Shown in pieces: positions 1 through 5,059 of a stretch of DNA of 7,901 bases. Position numbers and translations under genes: made by a program. The notes below the pieces were generated by a model. The model saw only the letters and a program-made list of their open reading frames with translations, had not been told where the DNA came from and did no database searches. Every line of letters begins with the position of its first letter. Within the stretch, counting starts at the first letter, position 1. Origin of the DNA: Desulfurococcaceae archaeon (GTDB taxonomy: Archaea > Thermoproteota > Thermoprotei_A > Sulfolobales > Desulfurococcaceae); NCBI GenBank assembly GCA_020833085.1, contig JAJHQY010000025.1, forward strand, positions 1 to 7,901. The letters are read 5' to 3'.

Positions 1-285
1 GTTAACAGGGAGTGTATTGACGCGAAGTACATTGCTAAAATCCTAGCAGATGACTGGGGTTTCTGGTACGACGCTACGCAGAATCTCGAAAAACTCAAGA
101 AGTTCTTAGAGACCTCGACGAGTGAGGGCAAGCTAGATATTAGTGTTAAGAGCACTGTAGAAGAGAGAGTGAATAAGCTACTCAAAATAATCAACGAGGA
201 GCCTAAAACCGATAAGTGGATTAAGAGAGCTAAAATAGGGACTTCAAAACCCTGGTATAGAGAAGTAGAGGAGGTAGTTAGGTAG
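1..285 (+). CDS. C-terminal fragment of an unidentified protein (5' end outside the window)
   Basis: An open frame runs from base 1 to a TAG at 283-285 and gives 94 residues with no start of its own, so this is the 3' end of a gene that begins upstream. The visible part is charged and probably helical: a segment with ADDWGFWYDATQNLEKLKKF (residues 16-35), then a lysine/glutamate-rich stretch, ending in KPWYREVEEVVR. There is no cysteine cluster, Walker motif or membrane segment. I do not recognise the family. Codon use is more AAA/ATA-rich and has fewer CTAG tetramers than the following genes, but it still looks like a real archaeal coding sequence. A T-run 13 nt after the stop suggests that transcription ends here, so it is probably not in the same operon as the next gene. 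Confidence 0.7.
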   Translation, partial: VNRECIDAKYIAKILADDWGFWYDATQNLEKLKKFLETSTSEGKLDISVKSTVEERVNKLLKIINEEPKTDKWIKRAKIGTSKPWYREVEEVVR

Positions 286-296
286 ATCCTTGAGGT

Positions 297-316
297 GTTT
301 TTAACTCTCCTTCCTC
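297..316 (+). terminator. T-run / pyrimidine-rich candidate terminator
   Basis: Thirteen bases after the TAG at 283-285 there is a run of five T (298-302), followed by a pyrimidine-rich stretch to about 316. Archaeal termination relies mainly on U-rich tracts in the transcript without a strong hairpin, so this is a plausible end for the upstream gene. No convincing stem precedes it. The TTTTTAA could also be read as a TATA-like element, although it lies farther from the next start than the other candidates in this window. Confidence 0.35.
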
Positions 317-339
317 AATGAATTAGAGAATTGCATGTT

Positions 340-348
340 GTAATAATT
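340..348 (+). promoter_or_regulatory. Candidate TATA box for the wHTH-nuclease gene
   Basis: The AT-only stretch TAATAATT (341-348) lies about 42 nt (centre to start) before the GTG chosen at 386. That would place transcription initiation near 370, just ahead of the ribosome binding site at 373-380. The spacing matches that of the candidate box before PCNA (AATAAATA at 1066-1073, start 1112), which supports both. No clear purine-rich BRE is visible, so this rests on AT content and spacing only. Confidence 0.4.
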
Positions 349-372
349 GGGACTCCCCCCTCTCCTACTCCA

Positions 373-380
373 GGTGGAGG
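373..380 (+). promoter_or_regulatory. Ribosome binding site that places the nuclease start at 386
   Basis: GGTGGAGG is a strong match to the anti-Shine-Dalgarno end of archaeal 16S rRNA and lies 5 nt before GTG 386. The longer in-frame alternatives, TTG 347 and GTG 374, have no such site in front of them, and GTG 374 lies inside this motif. The site therefore favours 386. Confidence 0.65.
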
Positions 381-385
381 TTTCT

Positions 386-1057
386 GTGCTCACGGAGTTG
401 AGATTACTGGAGTTTCTACTAGCTAGAAAGAGAGCTTTAGTTGGTGAGCTGGCTAGTCTTCTCGGCTGTAGTGAGGAGCTTGTAGTTGAAATTGCGAAGA
501 AGTATAGTGATATAGTCAGCGTGTCTGGCGAGGAGCTTGTAGTGACAAATCGACTTGAACTAGCTCTCCTACTGAGTGAGAGGGGTGTCGAGTTAAAGCG
601 TATTAGCGAGTATCTTGACTGGCGTGACTTTGAAGTCTTCTCTTCTAAAATTCTCGAGGAGTTCGGCTATATTGTTGAGCGCGGAGTTACACTGACTTCT
701 CCTGTGAGATTCGAGATAGACGTTCTCGGAGTGGACCCTACTAGTGGCTTGGGGCTGGTAATTGACTGTAAACACTGGTCTCTCGCAACTAGGAGTAGAC
801 TAGTAGAGGCGGCGGCGAGACACGCCGAGAGAGTAGATAAGCTAGTAAAATACTACTCTCGCGCTAAGCAGAAGTACAGAGTGCTAGAGAAGGCGTCAAA
901 GTTACTACCACTCATAGTCACGCTACTGACTCCGCGTATTAGAGTACACGAAAACGTGCTCTTTGTCTCTATTAGAGAGCTCCCAGTACTGCTGAGAGAT
1001 ATTCACCTAGTACTAGACCAGTACGAGGTTAAGCCGCGACTGCTTCCACGCTACTAG
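386..1057 (+). CDS. Winged-helix plus PD-(D/E)XK nuclease-like protein (Mrr-type fold)
   Basis: With a GTG start at 386 the protein has 223 residues. Residues 1-55 look like a winged helix (LRLLEFLLARKRALVGELASLLG then a strand-like VSGEELVVTN), a probable DNA-binding part. From about residue 78 the pattern fits a restriction-endonuclease-like core: DWRDFEVFSSKILEEFGY with an acidic helix, then EIDVLG (110-112, candidate metal-binding Asp112), then VIDCKHW with Asp127 and Lys129 as the D-x-K pair. This order (acidic helix, D, [D/E]xK) is the signature of Mrr-like and related nucleases. The C-terminal part (about 140-223) is helical and basic and has no recognisable domain or obvious PIP box. 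Family knowledge suggests metal-dependent cleavage of DNA, but the substrate cannot be read from the sequence. The stop lies 54 nt before the PCNA start, on the same strand, which suggests a role in replication or repair; this is inference. It could also be a structural relative with weak activity. A longer TTG 347 start is possible but has no ribosome binding site. Confidence 0.75.
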   Translation: MLTELRLLEFLLARKRALVGELASLLGCSEELVVEIAKKYSDIVSVSGEELVVTNRLELALLLSERGVELKRISEYLDWRDFEVFSSKILEEFGYIVERGVTLTSPVRFEIDVLGVDPTSGLGLVIDCKHWSLATRSRLVEAAARHAERVDKLVKYYSRAKQKYRVLEKASKLLPLIVTLLTPRIRVHENVLFVSIRELPVLLRDIHLVLDQYEVKPRLLPRY

Positions 1058-1065
1058 AGCTCTAG

Positions 1066-1073
1066 AATAAATA
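1066..1073 (+). promoter_or_regulatory. Candidate TATA box for PCNA
   Basis: AATAAATA lies just after the stop of the nuclease gene and about 42 nt (centre to start) before the TTG at 1112. This would give a start site near 1097 and a leader of about 15 nt holding the GGTGAT ribosome binding site. PCNA may therefore be transcribed from its own promoter as well as by read-through from the nuclease gene. Confidence 0.45.
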
Positions 1074-1101
1074 CTGCTCTCGGAGTAGTATTAGTGTGGT
1101 G

Positions 1102-1107
1102 GGTGAT
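1102..1107 (+). promoter_or_regulatory. Ribosome binding site that places the PCNA start at 1112
   Basis: GGTGAT (1102-1107) is a core archaeal Shine-Dalgarno and is followed by 4 nt and then TTG 1112. The longer GTG start at 1094 would put this motif inside the coding region and add residues MWWVIH, which archaeal PCNAs lack. Confidence 0.75.
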
Positions 1108-1111
1108 ACAC

Positions 1112-1855
1112 TTGGCGCGCGTTGTACTACCCGAGGCTAAAGTGTTCAAAGAGATAGTTGAGGCTATTAGTAACCTAGCTGACGAGGTCTCACTCACTCT
1201 TAATCCAGACGGCCTAGTAATGAGGGCTATGGATATTGATCAGTCTTCTCTGCTCGAAGCGAGCTTTCCGAGAGACATGTTTCTAGAGTACGAAGTCGAA
1301 GAGCCTCAAGTACTGGGCGTCTCAGTTAGTAATCTAAAAAAAGTACTTAAACACTTAAAGAAGGGTGAAAACCTCGTAATTGCGAGTGAAGAAGACTTCG
1401 TCAAGCTCGCTATTGGTGAGGGCGGCGTCTCGGCTAGGAGGTTTAGATTTCGCAATCTCGAGGTCACAGCTCCTCAAATACCAGAACTAGAACTACAGTT
1501 CACGGTCACAGCTCAAATAATGGCTCAAGCCCTCAAGAAAGTACTTGAAGACATAGAGGAAGTGGGTGGTAACGCGGAGTTTAACGCTAAGGAGGACGCG
1601 CTGGTAATTAGAGCTCAAGGCGTGGGGAGAGTTGAGGCGAGATTTGCTAGAGGCTCACTCGCCACTATTTCACTCGAAGTGAGAGAGCCTGCTAGCGCTG
1701 TCTACGACGCCGCTAAGCTCACGAACGTGCTCTCAGTAGCTAAGGTCTCCGATATTGTTAAAGTAGAGTTTGCTAGTAAAATGCCTCTGAGAGCAGAGTT
1801 CGTTGTGGGGCCTGGCAAAGTAGTGTATTTACTAGCGCCTTTCGAGACAGCCTAG
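1112..1855 (+). CDS. pcn: DNA polymerase sliding clamp (PCNA)
   Basis: The 247-residue product starts MARVVLPEAKVFKEIVEAIS, the usual beginning of archaeal PCNA, and has the family's usual length (about 245-250). Family landmarks are the NPDGLVMRAMDIDQSSLLEA segment early in domain 1, the interdomain connector around residues 114-126 (NLEVTAPQIPELEL), which is the docking surface for PIP-box partners, and the C-terminal VVYLLAPF near 237-244. PCNA forms a trimeric ring around DNA that tethers polymerase, Fen1, ligase and other repair enzymes. Many crenarchaea have two or three paralogues forming heterotrimers; I cannot tell which copy this is. The TTG start at 1112 is chosen for its GGTGAT site and for the N-terminus. 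The gene follows a nuclease-like gene and is followed 19 nt later by a nucleotidyltransferase-like gene, so it probably belongs to an operon that may be initiated at its own TATA-like box. Confidence 0.96.
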   Translation: MARVVLPEAKVFKEIVEAISNLADEVSLTLNPDGLVMRAMDIDQSSLLEASFPRDMFLEYEVEEPQVLGVSVSNLKKVLKHLKKGENLVIASEEDFVKLAIGEGGVSARRFRFRNLEVTAPQIPELELQFTVTAQIMAQALKKVLEDIEEVGGNAEFNAKEDALVIRAQGVGRVEARFARGSLATISLEVREPASAVYDAAKLTNVLSVAKVSDIVKVEFASKMPLRAEFVVGPGKVVYLLAPFETA

Positions 1856-1864
1856 TCCTAGTCC

Positions 1865-1868
1865 GGTG
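1865..1868 (+). promoter_or_regulatory. GGTG ribosome binding site for the gene at 1875
   Basis: GGTG at 1865-1868 lies 6 nt before TTG 1875, matching the pattern of the other genes here. The upstream in-frame GTG at 1866 overlaps the motif and has no site of its own, so 1875 is the better start. Confidence 0.5.
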
Positions 1869-1874
1869 TGTTTT

Positions 1875-2519
1875 TTGAGTGCAGTAGGCTCGCCAGTGCA
1901 CTTCGCGTTCTCGGCGCTGACAGCAATCACTCAGAGGCATAAGTGCGGGGAGTTCACAGTACTGAACGACGTCGCGACAGTCCTCTACGGGCTAGTTAAG
2001 CCGCTTGAAGAGCTGAGATATCTAGTTAGCCCAGAGAGCGCTGAGAGCACTATTTACACTATACTCGAGGCTCACGGCGTCGGTAGGCACTACGCTGAGG
2101 TGTTGGAGAGAATTAGAGAACAGGGATTAGTAGCCGTCTCCACGATTTTCTACCCGCTTCTAGTCATAGAAGTAGCCTCTAAGCCTCTCGAGAGAGAACT
2201 ACTCTCTAACTCGAGGCTAGTGAGACTCGAAGAGTACACGCTCTGCATACCCAGACTAGAGCACTTAATAGTAAAACTCATCTCGACGCGCCTCTATCCC
2301 TACACGCTATACGGCTACACGCTCTTCTTCACGTGGCTATCTAGTAGAAGACTCGATGTTGAGCTTCTCGGCAAGCTACTGAGAACTAGTGGTATTAGCG
2401 TCGAGGAGTTTATTAGAGAAGTCGAGGAGGTGTTTAAGCACTTACAGTTATTTAGACCACACGAGCTAGATGAGAGTCTACTTGAGTACTTTAAAAGCCT
2501 TATTTCTAGTGTTAAGTAG
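1875..2519 (+). CDS. Nucleotidyltransferase-fold-like protein lacking the active-site motifs (hypothetical)
   Basis: From TTG 1875 the product has 214 residues. There is no signal peptide, metal-binding cluster or Walker motif. The layout resembles minimal nucleotidyltransferases of the AbiEii/MNT kind. Around 28-55 the segment VLNDVATVLYGLVKPLEELR matches the place where such proteins have a GG/GS motif and then D-x-D. Further on, VRLEEYTLCIPRLEHLIVKLIS (about 116-137) resembles the conserved 'strand, then PE-x-LI-x-K-L' element. Here the glycines are replaced by Asn-Asp, and no D-x-D follows (LEEL instead), so nucleotide transfer would not be expected. I therefore call it a probable pseudoenzyme or structural relative. 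The comparison rests on my reading of motif spacing, not on an alignment. The gene sits between PCNA and a PhoH/KH ATPase on the same strand, with short gaps (19 and 37 nt), so co-expression is likely. The function is unknown. Confidence 0.6.
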   Translation: MSAVGSPVHFAFSALTAITQRHKCGEFTVLNDVATVLYGLVKPLEELRYLVSPESAESTIYTILEAHGVGRHYAEVLERIREQGLVAVSTIFYPLLVIEVASKPLERELLSNSRLVRLEEYTLCIPRLEHLIVKLISTRLYPYTLYGYTLFFTWLSSRRLDVELLGKLLRTSGISVEEFIREVEEVFKHLQLFRPHELDESLLEYFKSLISSVK

Positions 2520-2546
2520 AGGGCGTATGAGCGAGTGCTCGGCGAG

Positions 2547-2553
2547 GGTGATC
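2547..2553 (+). promoter_or_regulatory. Strong ribosome binding site for the PhoH/KH gene
   Basis: GGTGATC (2547-2553), preceded by further Gs, is close to the full complement of the archaeal 16S rRNA 3' end and is separated by TAG from TTG 2557. It decides the start at 2557. The site also lies inside a 9-codon reading frame, ATG 2527 to TAG 2554-2556, whose stop directly abuts the TTG. Confidence 0.75.
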
Positions 2554-2556
2554 TAG

Positions 2557-3723
2557 TTGTCCGCTGAGAGCGTGTTTGGAAAGCTACAGCCTCAGTCTCC
2601 CGGTCAAGAGGAGATCGTGAAAGTACTGGCTGATAAGAAGTACGAGATTGTAGGGCTCTTCGGGCCTACTGGTAGCGGTAAGAGTCTATTTAGTGTAATG
2701 TACGGACTGGACAGTGTAATTACAGGTAGGTACAGGAGATTCGTAATTACGAGGCCTATAATCGACGTAGTGAGCGGTAAGGAACTCACAGCGGCTGATC
2801 TCGGCGAGCTCTACTACAAAATAGTCCAGTCGTACATTGAGGACTTAGTGTCGGGCTTCGTGGAGTGGAGTAAAGTTCAAGAGCTGATTAATAGGGGTCA
2901 AGTAGTAATAGCTGATAGCCACTACTTAAAGGGCAGGACTTTCGACGACTCAGTAATACTCCTCGACGACGCTCAGAGCCTTCCAGTTGAGAGCGCAATA
3001 GAAGTCATTACGAGGCTTGGTAAGAACAGTAGGCTAATAATAGCTGGAGACCCAGTGTTTCAGAGGAGTATTGGTAGCCGCGACTCGGCGTCAATGCTGA
3101 GAGAGCTACTACTGGGAGAGGAGAACGCGAGAATAGTGGACCTCGGGTTAAAAGACATTGTGAGGCCGGGCGCGAGGAGGGGTATTAAACTACTATTAGA
3201 GTCTAAAATGCGGAGTAGGCAACTAGACGAGACAGAGAAACTCGTTCTCAGCTCTGCGCGTGTACACGCGCCGGATGCGGACATAGTTACAGTGGTGAAC
3301 CTGATTGACTTGAAGAAGATCTACGGTATTACTAGTGAGCACACGCCAGACGCGCTAATAATATCTAAAGAGGGCTATCAGGGCAGAGTTATTGGTAAAG
3401 GCGGCGAGAGAATACAGGCTATTGAGAAGGACACTGAAATGCGAATCAGAGCCGTGGAGTTGACACTGGACTTCAAGCCGTTTATTAGAGCTGTACACCC
3501 AGTCAGCTGGATTTACAAACACGTAGTAGACGTAGACTTCGCGGGCCCCAATATCGCCGTTAAGGTAGAGAGCAGTGCTTACGGGGCTTTCGTGGGGCAG
3601 AGAGGGGCTCACGTGAGATTCCTAGACCACTTCTTCAGGAAAATACTCGATACTGGCGTTAGGTGCTACGAAGTAGAAGTAGAAGAGAGGGAGTCTAGGA
3701 AGAGAGAGAAGTCTAAGAAGTAA
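2557..3723 (+). CDS. PhoH-family ATPase fused to two KH-type RNA-binding modules
   Basis: The protein has 388 residues. Residues 1-230 form a PhoH-type P-loop ATPase: Walker A GPTGSGKS (36-43), the PhoH signature FVITRPI (62-68), Walker B VILLDDAQ (133-140), the sensor-like IIAGDPVFQ (161-169), and DIVRP (200-204), where PhoH proteins have their conserved arginine. A KH module with a perfect GKGG loop (280-283) follows at about 264-302, in the setting GYQGRVIGKGGERIQAIE. A second module at about 332-376 has the G-x-x-G loop GQRG (347-350) and resembles the first KH of NusA. The C-terminus is a highly charged Lys/Arg/Glu tail. PhoH proteins are ATPases, some linked to RNA helicase or RNA decay activity. 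The KH domains make single-stranded RNA the most likely substrate; this is inference. It is probably cytoplasmic, with no signal or membrane segment. It is the last gene of the plus-strand block, and its end overlaps the opposing gene by 11 nt. Confidence 0.9.
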   Translation: MSAESVFGKLQPQSPGQEEIVKVLADKKYEIVGLFGPTGSGKSLFSVMYGLDSVITGRYRRFVITRPIIDVVSGKELTAADLGELYYKIVQSYIEDLVSGFVEWSKVQELINRGQVVIADSHYLKGRTFDDSVILLDDAQSLPVESAIEVITRLGKNSRLIIAGDPVFQRSIGSRDSASMLRELLLGEENARIVDLGLKDIVRPGARRGIKLLLESKMRSRQLDETEKLVLSSARVHAPDADIVTVVNLIDLKKIYGITSEHTPDALIISKEGYQGRVIGKGGERIQAIEKDTEMRIRAVELTLDFKPFIRAVHPVSWIYKHVVDVDFAGPNIAVKVESSAYGAFVGQRGAHVRFLDHFFRKILDTGVRCYEVEVEERESRKREKSKK

Positions 3724-3748
3724 TTTCACCTTGACTCCTTCTTCTCGA
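3713..3748. other. Convergent gene junction with overlapping 3' ends
   Basis: The plus-strand PhoH/KH gene stops at 3721-3723 and the minus-strand transglutaminase-like gene stops at 3715-3713, so the coding regions overlap by 11 nt and no intergenic terminator is possible. After its stop the plus transcript enters a T/C-rich stretch (to about 3748). After its stop the minus transcript enters a long pyrimidine tract, the complement of the purine-rich tail codons at about 3669-3712. Either tract could serve as a U-rich archaeal terminator, which would give transcripts with complementary 3' ends. Confidence 0.6.
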
Positions 3749-5008
3749 GAGTATGCTTACAATGCCTAGTAGAACTACTACTGCTATTAGTAGTGGGTAT
3801 ATATCTCTTACTAGCGCCTCCGCGTCTCTGAGCGAGGTTGGGGGGCTAGTAGTGAGTGGAGTAGTTAGGGGGGCTGTAGTGGAAGTGGTCTCTACTTCTC
3901 TTTCTAAGTCTCCTCTCCCACCTCTTTCTCCCTCCACACTCTCAACTACTCTCGTGAAGTAGTCGTAGAGATTCTCGAGCGTTAATTCTCCTCTAATAGT
4001 ACTCTTAATACTCTCCTCCGTGAAGATAGCTATTACCTGCACAGCGCTGAGAGCTCTGTGCAGCTCTAAAAAGCTCTCTACCTGCTCGCGAGGCGTAGCT
4101 GTTTCTCGCGCATAGCTCTCTACTACGGCTGGGCGCAGTATTAGCGAGCCGGCGAGAAAGTCGAGTGAGATCCAGCCTAGTCCAGCTATGTAGGCTAGTG
4201 TGAAGGCGTGGGGGCCATTGTTAATGAACTTATACGTCACGTTTTCAACTGGTATAGTCATACTGAAGTTCTCTACAAGTGGGTACCCGTAGACCATGAG
4301 GGCTGGAATTTCGTAGTAGTTTAGTAGCTCGACTAGAACTCTAGACATGTCATCGCAGTCGCCTCTCCTAGTCTCAACAACCTCCTCAATAGACCTCGGA
4401 GTAGTTCCGGCCTCGTACTCTATGAACTCTAAGTAGATGAAGTAAGCGGCAGTTACAGCTAAGCCGAGACTACTAGCACTACTAGTGCTTATGCCGTACC
4501 GCGACTTAAACCACGACTCGTACGCGGGGACAACGCGCTCGACAACTACTTTGCTAGGGGTTTTTACATACGCTTCTCTCACATCACTTGGAGTACTCGT
4601 CTCGCTACTAGTAGTAAAGCGGGGGTCTTGAAGAGCCCTCGACAAGTACTCTCTAATCGCGCTCATAGGTCTCGCGCAGAGCTCAACTCTACTCACAAAA
4701 AAACCTGTAAAGTTCCTACCTACTTCTACGTTAAACTCGTAGAGTCCAGTAGTCTCGTTGTAGAGTAAGTTGTAGTGTACTAAGTGCTCTACGCTTTGCG
4801 TGAAGCCGCCTGGTAGAGTCGTATTGCGCGGTGTCTCTAGTATGAGTGTTTCCGTAATTGTAGAGTTGTAGACTACTATGCCATTAAAGAAGTAGAGTAC
4901 GTGGCACTCTAATTCCGAGTCGCTACTCCACGTTTTACTACTCTCTACTTGACCTAGTAGAGCTGAGAGTAGGAGAATAGTGGTGAGCACTACTAGCGCC
5001 TTCCTCAC
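3713..5008 (-). CDS. Secreted, membrane-anchored transglutaminase-like (cysteine protease fold) protein
   Basis: With a GTG start at 5008 the protein has 431 residues. The N-terminus MRKALVVLTTILLLSALLG is a typical signal sequence. A beta-rich region with several N-x-S/T sequons (Asn48, 62, 84, 99) suggests an exposed, possibly glycosylated domain. A transglutaminase-like core follows: RRGDCDDMS with Cys218, PHAFT with His267, and GWISLDF with Asp283, giving the Cys-His-Asp triad in the right order. Further sequons lie at 247 and 256. A Thr/Pro-rich stalk (about 374-392) and a membrane helix (about 404-421, PLLIAVVVLLGIVSIL) followed by RRR anchor the C-terminus, with the catalytic domain outside. 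In archaea such proteins are usually thought to be proteases or peptide-modifying enzymes; the substrate here is unknown. The alternative start GTG 5017 adds only MRV; 5008 is preferred because GGTG (5020-5017) precedes it. The 3' end overlaps the PhoH/KH gene by 11 nt in convergent orientation. Confidence 0.88.
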   Translation of the reverse strand: MRKALVVLTTILLLSALLGQVESSKTWSSDSELECHVLYFFNGIVVYNSTITETLILETPRNTTLPGGFTQSVEHLVHYNLLYNETTGLYEFNVEVGRNFTGFFVSRVELCARPMSAIREYLSRALQDPRFTTSSETSTPSDVREAYVKTPSKVVVERVVPAYESWFKSRYGISTSSASSLGLAVTAAYFIYLEFIEYEAGTTPRSIEEVVETRRGDCDDMSRVLVELLNYYEIPALMVYGYPLVENFSMTIPVENVTYKFINNGPHAFTLAYIAGLGWISLDFLAGSLILRPAVVESYARETATPREQVESFLELHRALSAVQVIAIFTEESIKSTIRGELTLENLYDYFTRVVESVEGERGGRGDLEREVETTSTTAPLTTPLTTSPPTSLRDAEALVRDIYPLLIAVVVLLGIVSILSRRRSQGEITS

Positions 5009-5016
5009 AACTCTCA

Positions 5017-5020
5017 CACC
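5017..5020 (-). promoter_or_regulatory. GGTG ribosome binding site for the transglutaminase-like gene
   Basis: On the minus strand GGTG (5020 to 5017) precedes GTG 5008 by 8 nt. It overlaps the alternative GTG start at 5017, which itself has no good site upstream. The spacing is a little long, so support is moderate. Confidence 0.4.
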
Positions 5021-5049
5021 GCTACTACCCAGTGCCTATGTATTAGTGA

Positions 5050-5059
5050 CTATTATACG
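5050..5059 (-). promoter_or_regulatory. Candidate TATA box for the transglutaminase-like gene
   Basis: Read on the minus strand, the sequence is CGTATAATAG, with TATAATA at 5057-5051. It overlaps the last codons and stop of the methyltransferase gene and lies about 46 nt before the start at 5008. That would give transcription from about 5027 and a leader of about 19 nt. Its position suggests that the surface-protein gene can be expressed separately from the asnS-nth-methyltransferase genes upstream. Confidence 0.45.

Noticed and set aside
593..775. 60-codon minus-strand frame inside the nuclease gene
   Set aside because: It lies wholly within a well-supported gene, has no ribosome site or recognisable domain, and its protein has no family features.
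386..1057. Restriction-modification or defence system around the nuclease-like gene
   Set aside because: There is no adjacent DNA methyltransferase, helicase or toxin-antitoxin pair, and the neighbour is PCNA. A housekeeping repair role fits the context better.
2604..3612. Minus-strand frames of 61, 74 and 85 codons opposite the PhoH/KH gene
   Set aside because: These are antisense shadows of a gene with intact motifs over its whole length, with low-complexity Ser/Leu-rich products.
3753..3962. 69-codon plus-strand frame opposite the transglutaminase-like gene
   Set aside because: Its Ser/Thr/Val-rich product is the antisense reading of the Thr/Pro stalk and membrane helix region, not an independent gene.
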